A stretch of DNA of 64,000 bases from Phytopythium helicoides (taxonomy: Eukaryota; Oomycota; Peronosporomycetes; Pythiales; Pythiaceae): the NCBI GenBank assembly GCA_024867545.1, contig JANFNE010000027.1, positions 124,001-188,000 on the forward strand, given 5' to 3'. This document shows positions 18,788 to 28,017 of this stretch, one piece after another. Made by a program: the position numbers and the translations under genes. Positions within the stretch are counted from its first letter, which is position 1, and the number at the start of each line of letters is the position of its first letter. Below the pieces are notes generated by a model. The model made no database searches. It saw only the letters and a list, made by a program, of their open reading frames with translations, and was not told where the DNA came from.

Positions 18788-21271
18788 CTAGGCGAACAGG
18801 AACGTGGGCTTGGGCGCCTTGGGGTGGCACATGCGCTCGGCGCGCTTGTCGCCCACGACGCGCTGTAGACGAAATAGGTCGCGCCGAGAGAACAGAGCGA
18901 TGGAACTCTTGCCGGCCTCGTCCTCCTCGTCTTCACTTTCGTCTTCCTCACCCTCATTCTCACCCGTTGAGCCCGGCAGCATGTTGAGCATCTCGGCGTA
19001 AAAGTCGCCCATGACCGGCGGAGCGTACCACACGAGCTGTCGAATGCCACGCAATCGGTACTGGTGGTAGAAGTGGAAACGCTCCGTCACCAGCAGCACA
19101 TTGCACTTGCCGTGGAAAAATGCTGTTCGAGCACGTGCCACCTGCGAGTTCGGTGTGTACTCGCAGCATTGAAGGCAGCGCAGCAGCTTGCGGTTGTCAG
19201 GCTCGTTGAACAAGTTGCGCACCCGCACGTAGTCAAAGTAGGACGGGATGAAGATCAGCACATGCTTGCGCGGGCGATCTAATAGCGGCTCGAACACGTG
19301 CTTCTTGAAATACGCAAAGCGTGCTTCGGCTTCATCCGTGGCCGATGCTGCACCATCCATATCAACTCGCTGGAAAATCTGCTGAATACGCGGAACAACG
19401 TGCGAGATGCTGGCCGATCCGTCGGCTGCATCGTAGCGCCGGGCAACACGCACACATCCGGCAATGTTATGGCACGACTTGGAGACCAGCGCGTTCAGCA
19501 GCGGCTCAACACCATGGGCAAACACCACTGTCTGCCGGAAGTACGCACCCAGAAAGGCAAGGTTCCACTCACGTAGACGGCTGAAGTCGGCATGTGGAGC
19601 CTCCTTGGGCGGAGCGTTCACTGCACGCAAGACGGCGAGCAGGTGGTCGACGTTCTGCATCGAAATGAGGCTGGCAGAATCAACTACGCACACCTCGATG
19701 GATGATAAAATGTCCGTTGACAACTTCTTGTTCTCTTCGGCACCGTCAAGCTCAGCAATCTCGTCACCAAGTTGCTGACGCAGGCCGAGCGGGGACGCAA
19801 TAATGATGTCTGCGTGGTGGTACTCGCTGTAGAACCGCATCGAACGGCGAGACAACGACAGGCCAATCTGGAAGCAGTCGTCGTTATTGCCCGTCGAAAA
19901 AACTCGCTGCCACTCCTTTCGATCATCGTCGTCGTCGTCGACAGCATCGTCCTCGCCTTCGTTCGTTCCGTACTCGTTGAAAAACCGGTCCTTATTGTGG
20001 AAGGTATCAACTGTGGACGGCAGCAGCTCCATCAACAGATTGACAAACGACACAGCGGCGCTACGAAGGGGAAGCATCACGAGCACGCTGGCGCGGCAGA
20101 AGCCCTGGTCGCGGTACTCCTTCTCCTCTTCGTCGTCGCCATCCATGGCATCATCACCTCCGCTTGTGCGCTTGCGAATACGTTCGTTGTTACGCGTAAC
20201 GGTGTCGCGAGACTTGAGCACGTGGTTGAGCACGTGCATGGCGCTCATGCGACGCAAAGCCTTCGTGTTACCGAGCGTTTGGGCCGCAAACAGCACATCA
20301 CGGTACGCCAGCATGTTGGTAAACAGCGCGCGCTCAACAGTACCTTGCGGCCAGAGCGCATCAGCATCCACACCCTTCTGGGCCCACGCATCACGAAGTC
20401 GCGAACGAATGAACTGCAGTGTCGTCTCCTCCTCGACATCGGCGATCCCATTCGCTAAACCCGGACGCACCGAGACAACGTACTCGCTCGGCCATTTCTC
20501 TCCACCGTCCGACACCGCCTTGAACTTGCGTGGTTCAGCATCGAATGCCTTGGCATCCCCCTCCGAGAAGCTCAGCAGATGGTACCGCTGGCGATACGGG
20601 TCCTCCGCGCGCTCCACGGCCTCATCGTCGTCGTTCGCACCCTCTTCCTCCTCATCGTCGTCCTGTTCAACCTGCGCGTCGTCCTCATCCTTCTCAGCGT
20701 CTTCCTCCTGGCTCTCCTGCTCCTCCTCCTCCTCCTCGACGACCTCGTTGCCGTCCTCGTCCACGAGCACCTCCTCGTACTCGCCCTCGCTCTCCTCCTC
20801 GCTCTCCTCCTCTCCTCCCTCGGGCCTGAACGCGCGCACGAACTGGTCGAAGACGTTCGCCTTCCTATCCACGGGCTCCTCGTCGCTCTCTCCGTCCTGC
20901 TCGCTCTCGCTGTCCTCTCCGCTCGCCCTCTTCCTCCTCCTCCGGCGCCGCGCGTCGCTCTTCCTCCTCGGCTTGCGCGCCGGCCGCGCCGCCAGCCGCG
21001 CCGCCTTCTCCTCGAACGCGCGCTCCGCCAGCTGCGCGCGCGTCTCCTCCACCCGCGCGCGCTGCTGCTGCTTCCTGTCGGCCACCGAGCCCGCGAACTG
21101 GCGCTGCTGGCTGCGCTCGCGCTGCTTCTGGCGCTTCCACTGGCCCATCATGGACTCGCCGCGCGTCGCTGGCGCATGGCCGCGCTCCTTGCGCTCGTCC
21201 GGCGCCTCGTCGTCCCACTGGTTCTTGCGCTTCTTGCCCTTGGCGCGCTTGGGCCCGCCGCCCCTGCCCAT
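18788..21271 (-). CDS. UTP25: U3 snoRNP-associated protein UTP25 (Def homologue)
   Basis: An 827-residue nucleolar protein required for early pre-rRNA processing in the small-subunit processome. The basic/acidic N-terminus (MGRGGGPKRAKGKKRK, then long Glu/Asp runs) is followed by the helicase-like body: LQFIRSRLRDAW, ASVLVMLPLRSAA, IIIASPLGLRQQL, CVVDSASLISMQN, and LIFIPSYFDYVRVRNLF. The DEAD-box Walker motifs are degenerate, as known for UTP25. The C-terminal block GKCNVLLVTERFHFYHQYR and GIRQLVWYAPP is diagnostic. ATG 21271 is used; the frame is open upstream without ATG. The CATGGCTACACTT motif lies 174 bp upstream. Single exon. Confidence 0.92.
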   Translation of the reverse strand: MGRGGGPKRAKGKKRKNQWDDEAPDERKERGHAPATRGESMMGQWKRQKQRERSQQRQFAGSVADRKQQQRARVEETRAQLAERAFEEKAARLAARPARKPRRKSDARRRRRRKRASGEDSESEQDGESDEEPVDRKANVFDQFVRAFRPEGGEEESEEESEGEYEEVLVDEDGNEVVEEEEEEQESQEEDAEKDEDDAQVEQDDDEEEEGANDDDEAVERAEDPYRQRYHLLSFSEGDAKAFDAEPRKFKAVSDGGEKWPSEYVVSVRPGLANGIADVEEETTLQFIRSRLRDAWAQKGVDADALWPQGTVERALFTNMLAYRDVLFAAQTLGNTKALRRMSAMHVLNHVLKSRDTVTRNNERIRKRTSGGDDAMDGDDEEEKEYRDQGFCRASVLVMLPLRSAAVSFVNLLMELLPSTVDTFHNKDRFFNEYGTNEGEDDAVDDDDDDRKEWQRVFSTGNNDDCFQIGLSLSRRSMRFYSEYHHADIIIASPLGLRQQLGDEIAELDGAEENKKLSTDILSSIEVCVVDSASLISMQNVDHLLAVLRAVNAPPKEAPHADFSRLREWNLAFLGAYFRQTVVFAHGVEPLLNALVSKSCHNIAGCVRVARRYDAADGSASISHVVPRIQQIFQRVDMDGAASATDEAEARFAYFKKHVFEPLLDRPRKHVLIFIPSYFDYVRVRNLFNEPDNRKLLRCLQCCEYTPNSQVARARTAFFHGKCNVLLVTERFHFYHQYRLRGIRQLVWYAPPVMGDFYAEMLNMLPGSTGENEGEEDESEDEEDEAGKSSIALFSRRDLFRLQRVVGDKRAERMCHPKAPKPTFLFA

Positions 21272-21299
21272 GGCCGCCGCTCGTCCAACAATGCCGGCT

Positions 21300-21457
21300 T
21301 GTGGCGTCCAGCGGCTGCGTCGGCAGCGACGATTGGACGAAAATTGAACGGAAAATGAACGTTTCAGCCAATCAACATGTACTATTGGATTCGAGACGGC
21401 ATTTCGACCAATCATAACGACGGAATTAGATAGAACAAGGGACCAAGTGTAGCCATG
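21300..21457 (-). promoter_or_regulatory. UTP25 promoter with CCAAT boxes and CATGGCTACACTT
   Basis: The motif shared with 1159 and 61761 lies at 21445-21457 in forward orientation for UTP25. CCAATCA boxes occur on the plus strand at about 21369 and 21409. The gap is bounded by the UTP25 start and the stop of the upstream zinc-finger gene at 21475. Confidence 0.45.
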
Positions 21458-21474
21458 TGGCAATGGCGACGCCG

Positions 21475-22693
21475 TCACAGCCGACTGGGCTCCGCCAGCG
21501 ACGCGTACAGCGACTGCAGAGCTGCCGAGGAGCTCGACGCTGGCCGTGGAGGCTCAATGGGAGGCTGGGAAGGCGCTGAGGAAGCCGGTGGAGGCACTGA
21601 AGCAGAGGTCTCGCCCGTCGAGCCGCTGCGAGACTGCTTCTTGGCCTCGTAGCGCTTGCGGCAGCGCTCGCGCTCCCTCGCCCGCTGCTCCTCCGTGGCT
21701 TTGCGCCGTCTCTCTCTGCTGCGCTGCGCCTCCTTCTCGCGCTGCTCCTCGGACGCGTGGCGTCGGCGGTCGCGGCTGCGCAGTGTCTCCTTCTCGCGCA
21801 CCTCGCGCGGTGCCTCGCTGCGCCGCTGCTTGCTGCGCTCCGCCTCCTCCTGCCGCTTCTTCTTGCGCTTGCGCCGCTCGTAGTCGGCGTGGCGCTGCGC
21901 CGGCGTCATCTTCTCGCGCCGCTTTCGGCTCCGCTCCGCCTCCTGCACACGCGCCTCGGGAGGCGCGCGCAGCCTCCGCAGCCGACTGCGCTCCGCTTCG
22001 ATCGTCCGCTGCCCCTGGACGCGCCGGCTGCTCGACGTCGTGCGCAGCGGCGTCGCAAGTGCTGCTGCGATTGGCGCCACGCCAGCAGCCTCGGCTGCAG
22101 CGGCGACGCCAGAGGACGCTACCGACGCGGCCTCTTGAGCTCCGTCCTCCGCCGACGCCGGCGCCTCCGGCAGCGATCGCAGGAAGGCGTCGTAGGCGGC
22201 CACGTGCATCTGGCGCAGGTGCAGCAGCGCCTGGCGCTGGCCGAGGTCGTCGGGCTCGTACGCGTGGGTCAGGTCCGCACGCTGGTCGTTGCATCTGCAG
22301 GCATCGACGCGGGCGTCAGCCGTCTCCCCGCAGCCATCCATCCAGGCAGCTTGGAGCCACGCACGCGCGGCAGACCCAGCACTCCTTCTCCGCGATCTCG
22401 CTCCACTTGTTGTCCTGCATGGAGATCATGCGCTTCTCGGTGGACTTGAGCTGCCCGAACCACGCGGCCGCGTCCCGCTTGCGCCGCGGGCCGAAGCGCA
22501 CGCGCTGGTTCTCGTCCTCGCTCTGCCCGTTGAAGCGATAGAGCACGTTCTTGAGGTGGCAGGCCTTGAAGTGCGCCACGAAGTAGCGCGGGTGCCGCAG
22601 AAAGTCGAAGAAGAAGCTCTCGTTGCACTCCTCGCACCGGATCAGGTTGGCGCGCACGCGGTCGAAGTGCGCCTCGATCGGCAGCGCCGCCAT
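21475..22693 (-). CDS. Zinc-finger protein with ~19-residue basic repeats, two exons
   Basis: Exon 1 (22693-22365) and exon 2 (22294-21475) join across a 70-nt GTGCGT..CAG intron containing CTGAC, giving 382 residues. Exon 1 encodes CEECNESFFFDFLRHPRYF...HFKACH, a C2HC/C2H2-like finger, and the splice creates CWVCRAC, a second Cys cluster. Exon 2 carries about five basic repeats with period ~19, each around (E)AxRSR(D/E/K)RR + EEQREKE, rather like the STPR (score-and-three) DNA-binding repeat of FMBP-1 or tandem bZIP basic regions. A Ser/Pro-rich tail follows. A DNA-binding role is inferred; the donor site is my best choice among alternatives. A partial duplicate of exon 1 lies at 24450-24685. 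Confidence 0.6.
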
Positions 22694-23123
22694 GGCGGGC
22701 GACGCCTAGATGGCGATGGCGGACGCGCCTGGAAGCGACGGACCTATCTGATGGCACACACTACGGTGTGGGGCGCTCCAGACGATTCAAATTCTGGAGC
22801 GCGCCACGTGCGGAGACCGATGGAGCCATGGCTTTTTCATTTGCAGGAGGACACCAGGCGAATGGTTTGCTCGACGACAGCGTGGACGTTGGAGTTGGCG
22901 TGCGGCTTGCTCCCCCGCTAACAGTGTAGAGAGAGAGAGAGAGGAGGGCCGCCGATCATGTGGGCTCCAGCACCCATGGACTCGCAGAGTGTACCCATTG
23001 GCACGGCTCAGGAGATAGGTGCGTGCTGTGGTCATTCTTGCTTTTCATCCGAGCTGCGCAAGCGTCCTAGTTGAGCCACCTCACGCACCTGGCTTCGACG
23101 ACTTCCCGACCGCTACGATAGCC
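22694..23123. other. Divergent intergenic region
   Basis: Separates the divergent zinc-finger and macrodomain genes. It holds a (GA)n run at about 22925-22945 and otherwise no recognisable feature. Confidence 0.5.
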
Positions 23124-23909
23124 ATGGATGGCGACATTGGTGGTACGGAGCTCCTTCGTTGCAGACTCAAGGGAAGCCCAGACGGCCCGATGCTGCTCGT
23201 GCTGAAAGGCGACTTGACCGCCAGCACGGCTGACGCCATCGTCAACGCTGCAAATTCACTTTTGATGCACGGAGGGGGACTTGCTGGTGCGATTGCGCGC
23301 AAGGGAGGTGAGTCGATCCAACTCGAGAGCTCGGCTTGGATTCGCAGCCATGGACCATTAGACGAGGGCTCTGCAATGTCCATGTCCAGCGGCGAGCTGC
23401 CGTGCAAGTACGTCATCCACACGGTCGGACCCAAGGTCGCACCTCTGCCCGAGCCGACGCCGATGCACACACAGCTACTGCGCTGTGCGGTGCGGAGTGC
23501 CCTGGCCGAGGCCGAGCGTCTCGGGCTTCGTTCTGTTGTCATTCCTGGTATCTCGACTGGTATCTTCGGGTACCCTCGAGACCTTGGCGCGCAAGAAGTT
23601 GTCAACGAGTGCACTCGCTTCTGCCGCGAGCATCCGTCAACTGTTCGGGTCATTGGGCTCATGAACATCGACGATCCGACGGTCTCAAGCTTTGTCGAAG
23701 CAGTCGAGAACGCAGCACTTACTGAGCACTGGGAGATTGTTCAGTCCCCCTCGCCGCAACAAGAAGCAGGAACCTCGCAGCCGACTTCGAATAAACCTCC
23801 TCCAACATCTGGGATTTGGTCGCAGTGGTGGCGCAGGGCACGATCATCTCGTGTAGATTTCCTGGGGTGCGCTAGCTGCAGCGGCAACGAGCCAGTAGAC
23901 AAAAGCTAG
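23124..23909 (+). CDS. Macrodomain protein (ADP-ribose binding/hydrolase type)
   Basis: A 261-residue protein from ATG 23124 (MDGDIGGTELL); the frame is open upstream and an ATG-less extension is ignored. The macrodomain spans about residues 20-205. Its diagnostic loops are DAIVNAANSLLMHGGGLAGAI (first ADP-ribose loop), CKYVIHTVGP, and VVIPGISTGIFGYP (phosphate loop). The layout resembles bacterial O-acetyl-ADP-ribose deacetylases and MacroD, which remove ADP-ribose from proteins or small metabolites; activity is inferred. The last ~55 residues are Ser/Pro-rich, then WSQWWRRARS and a Cys-containing tail of unknown role. Confidence 0.87.
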   Translation: MDGDIGGTELLRCRLKGSPDGPMLLVLKGDLTASTADAIVNAANSLLMHGGGLAGAIARKGGESIQLESSAWIRSHGPLDEGSAMSMSSGELPCKYVIHTVGPKVAPLPEPTPMHTQLLRCAVRSALAEAERLGLRSVVIPGISTGIFGYPRDLGAQEVVNECTRFCREHPSTVRVIGLMNIDDPTVSSFVEAVENAALTEHWEIVQSPSPQQEAGTSQPTSNKPPPTSGIWSQWWRRARSSRVDFLGCASCSGNEPVDKS

Positions 23910-24449
23910 AACTCTTCATCTAACTTCGAGACCATGTCAACGAAAATCTTGAATGCCTTCGTTGTTGACAGACCGAGAGAGCTAGCAACACTCGCATTCA
24001 GCTACTCAGGCCGCTCAAAGACAACAGTTGATTGGCACCCTGCTTCGAAGCACCGGAACGTTGCATGTTTATTGCCCAAGCCTTTTCACAATAGTCGAGA
24101 AAAGGTCGCGCGGCCATGGCGTACTCAAAGAAGGTGCCGATCTCAAGCAGGAGTGGGGCATATTGCTCTCCCTCAGCACGGATTTTCAGGTTAGTTGAAC
24201 TACCTCTCAGTCGTGTCGGCGCTCGAGAAAGCGAGCCAGGAGCGGCTCAAATTCTGCTCCCTTCTGCATGTGAGTGAATCCACACAGTGCATGGTTATCC
24301 CGTAGCTTAAAACAAACCTTGGATAGAGTTGAGCATAGCTTTCCGTGGAGCCTGCACTCGGGCAGCACCTGTTACCCAGTAAGCAATAGCTCGTCAGACC
24401 TCAGCACCGGAGACCAGTGGAGGTAGAAATATGTTGGTAATGCAGGTTT
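23910..24449. other. Gap with no recognisable gene
   Basis: About 540 bp of unique-looking sequence after the macrodomain gene. I see no coding region, RNA gene or repeat in it. Confidence 0.5.
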
Positions 24450-24685
24450 ATGCGCTTCTCGGTGGACTTGAGCTGCCCGAACCACGCGGCCGCGTCCCGC
24501 TTGCGCCGCGGGCCGAAGCGCACGCGCTGGTTCTCGTCGCTCTGCCCGTTGAAGCGGTAGAGCACGTTCTTGAGGTGGCAGGCCTTGAAGTGCGCCACGA
24601 AGTACCGTGGGTGCCGCAGAAAGTCGAAGAAGAAGCTCTCGTTGCACTCCTCGCACCGGATTTGGTTGGCGTGCATGTAGTCAGT
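24450..24685 (-). pseudogene. Partial duplicate of zinc-finger gene exon 1
   Basis: This ~236-bp segment is nearly identical to 22429-22660 within exon 1 of the zinc-finger gene. Differences are a 3-bp deletion (one of the SEDEN codons lost) and about ten substitutions, mostly at the ends. The finger CEECNESFFF...HFKACH is preserved and an ATG (24678) precedes it, but the copy lacks the splice to exon 2 and reads into unrelated sequence. It is a recent, truncated duplication; whether it is expressed is unknown. Confidence 0.8.
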
Positions 24686-24773
24686 CGAAGCTCTCCTCGA
24701 AGACGATCTCAATTGGATGAACGGATGGGTTATGTTGTACAAAATCGTTAGTGTTGATTGATTTGGCAAAACT

Positions 24774-27474
24774 TCAATTTTGTTTGGACAGGCTGGGTGA
24801 AACGCGGCTGTACGAAGCACTGAGCGTCGCGATAGGCTTCCAGTCTAGAGAAGAGAAGAACTCCATGCGGTTGGAGCTAGGAACGGAGCGCAGATCGCTA
24901 TTGGGGGCGTTGTCACTCAGCGAGCCGGTGAGCTCCACAGTCACGCCCAACTCGCTCGCTGTGACATCGCTTTCGTTTGTTCGTGCCGCCGTCAGCGGAA
25001 CTCGAACTAGCACTTGGAGCACTTCGATTGAGAAGGAGGGTTGCTTGTGTTCCTCGAGGACCTCCCCATCGGGAGCTTGCGGCCGGTGAGTCTGGAAACT
25101 GAAGAACACGAGCTCGAGCAATTGCTGCTCGTCATTGATTTGCCCAGTGTAGTCGCCCCACGCCCACCCACGGTCCGAAGCGAGCGTGGCCATCGACGCA
25201 AAGCTGTCAGGGAAGGCACGAAATATTCGACAGTGACCGTCAACAACAAGTGCCATGCGAGAATACGGATACGATCGTGCTGCCGCAACCAGCGCGGACC
25301 CAATCGTCAACTGGCATCCAACCATGTCAATCTCGACGCACAACCATTGATAGAGAATGCGGAGCAACGAAATCACTGAGGAAAAGCCACCAAACCCATC
25401 AAAGATGGGCGAATGCTCCAGTAACTTTGTGACCTTGAGCTTCTGGGTGTTGATCAGCCATCGGCCGCTCAACAGATCTCTAACCCCGTCTGTTGAAGTT
25501 GATCTATCACCCAGGAGTCCTTTTTGGCTTCGCGTATCGCGAGCGATACTCATCTCGGCTGTCTGGGCTAGAAATGCTCGGTAGAGTGCGGCATCTTGGG
25601 CTTCAGAGTTCATTTCACGCATTACGTCCATAACGGGGCGGCGGATGACCGATAGGGTGTCTACCTGGTAGACGTAGGAAACAATGTCGTCGACCAAATA
25701 CCCGAGGATACCTTCCCTTGTCAGTCGGCTCAAGGTCTCCGTCCGACCTTGCACGAGATAGGTCGTCAGCGTATCGTACACCCGATCAATACGATTCTCA
25801 AACACTGAGAACATCTCCGAACTCCGTGAAGGACCACTTGCACGACCATCGGTGTTGTCAATTGTGCTGGCCAGAGCCAGCTTGGAGGATGTGGAGGATG
25901 TAACCGGAGTTGACCACGTAGAGAGCCGCATCGACGCATGTCGTGACCAGAGGAGGGCAATGCATGCCAAGTCGGACATGTCGGCTCGAGCTGAGACGGG
26001 CTATCAGGGTCGAGAGAGAGAAGTCGGACAGGAGTTGTCCGACCCTTGGATGTGGGCCGACATGAAGCAACACGGGGGATAGCCAACGCTCTCGAACAGT
26101 ATCCGTAACATTTCGGATGTGGGACTCGAGCCAATCAACGGTGATCGCGCTCAAGAACATGTACAGGATACGGAGGTGCTGCAGCTTTACCTTGCGCTCT
26201 CTGCAAACGATCCGGCCGTGGAAAGCGGGTGCGCCGATCTGAGCTGGAATCGCAGTCGGAGTGGGTTCTGCAGATCCAGCTTCACGATGCTCAAGTTGCT
26301 GCTCCTCGATCTGTCTGTCCTCGCTTGCTGTCGGTGTTGAAGTATATTCACTCGCTGGGTACTGCACCTCAGAGTGGGCCACAACACTCTCTGCGTCATC
26401 AGGAGCCTGGTCGTCTTGGTCAGCCTCCTCCGACGCAGCCTTGCTTTCTCTGCTCACTCTGTCAACACCATCAGGAGGATGAGCACTCCTTAGACGCCCT
26501 TCTACGGTATTCGCTCGTCGATACGAGAGCAGTGAGAACGATGACGATGCATGATGTGCGAGTACGGCTGCAGGGTAGGATGGGTCTCCATTTGTTGCGT
26601 TTTCCAATTCGCCAGGGCCACCAGAGCGCAGCTGTAGCACGTAGACGCGCAAGCAGTGCTGCATTTCTCTCTGCCACTTGGTCGCGCCGCTTTCGTAGTT
26701 GTAGCTCCACACGGGAAACTTGTGCTTGTTAAGTGAGTACACGACTGCGTTCTGGGCGAGAGCAATCGTTAGAGAGCGTGCACCACAAGTGAATCCCATC
26801 GATGCGATCGAGCATGTACCGTCGGTGCCTCGCGCTGCCGACTCTCGGCCTCTTTCTCAGCTAGAATCCACGGCTTCTCCGCTCGATCCTCGCCTTCGAA
26901 CAGGTACGCAGGAAGACGTACGAGAGATCCTAGCTCGAGCCGCACGGCCGCATCCGGCGACGCTCTGCCTCGAGACGGGGCCTCGAGCTGCTCAAATCTC
27001 GCGCAGACAACGAGCCGCAGCGCTTGATCTCGCGCAAGCTCTTGGTCGAGCTCCACCAGCACGTGCAGCGAGCAGCCGCAGTACCTGCGAGGCACGTGGT
27101 CGGGGCAGCAGTGCGGGAAGCATCGCATGATCTGCGGGCTCCGTTTGTGAGCCACTGACGGGATCCGACTCGCTATGACCGCCAACCCACGCGGCGTACC
27201 TTGGATCCGCGCGCTCGGTTGCTCCTGGAAGGACGGCCGACAACCACGACCACCATGGGTCAGCCACGTCGGACGTCGTGTTGTGGAGGACACCATCACA
27301 ACAGACGAGTGTCTCGCCGTGTTACGCCACAGGGGACTCGACTCACCTCGCATACGCGCGCTGGAACAGCGGGTGGCTCTGCTCGCTGCATCCATAGCGG
27401 AAGAAGCGCACGGCCGCCACGCGGGGCGCCTCTGCGGACCCAGCAACGGCAGGGGGAGCAGTCGGCCCTTTCAT
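24774..27474 (-). CDS. CPDH-WGDY family protein, copy A (one frame break)
   Basis: Function unknown. Exons: 27474-27347, microexon 27224-27200, 27131-26820, 26751-24774; introns 122, 68 and 68 nt. Exon 1 has an N-terminal extension (MKGPTAPPAVAG) not seen in other copies, then VRFFRYGCSEQSHPLFQRAYAR. Exon 3 has FPHCCPDHVPRRYCGCSLHV. Exon 4 starts NAVVYSLNKHKFPVWSYNYE and ends with the conserved LVVDGHCRIFRAFPDSFAS...WAWGDYTG block. The frame shifts once at about 25865-25885, between YILHILQA and LASTIDNTDG; residues on both sides align with other copies without a gap, so a single indel (real or assembly error) is likely. This is among the most divergent copies. Confidence 0.75.
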
Positions 27475-28017
27475 GATCCGTCGGTTGACAACTCGAGTGG
27501 TGGGAGGGTGCAAAGGTGCGGATTATGACCAGCACCCAATAGTGAGCTCCCTATGTGTGCTTGCCTTGCTGCTCCCACGAAACAGCACTCGAACCGAATG
27601 CAGATGTTATGTTTTCAGGGTTGACGCTGCTCGGAGGCAACCCATCGCCGTGATCACAGTCCCTTCTCCAGACGAGATCGAGGGGGAGGACGACGGCATT
27701 AATAATGCAGCGAGGGGAGCACCAAGTCCATCGAGAATGATTTATTGCTTTATTTGATCATTGGATTGCTCCGAACGCTCAAGGATCCTGAACACAAGTT
27801 CCCAGGACTTGACAGTCCGGGCTCAAGCCCAATTATAAATAGTTCGCTCGTGGCCAACGCTAAAGAATAGAGGATATCTTACTGAAGCAATTTGGGGGAT
27901 CAGCGGGCCACCACGGCTCCGAAGCACAGGCGCAGGCGTTTGTTGATTCATGTCAAACTACACGTTCAGAAGACATCTCGTCGCCACTGCCGTTGAAAGT
28001 TCATCTCTGTGACAAAT
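27475..28017. other. Gap between copies A and B
   Basis: Holds the 5' flank of A and the 3' flank of B. No gene, RNA or repeat was recognised. Confidence 0.5.

Noticed and set aside
19772..20458. Long plus-strand frames antisense to UTP25 and other GC-rich genes
   Set aside because: They are shadows of the real coding strand caused by GC-rich third positions and lack independent protein features.
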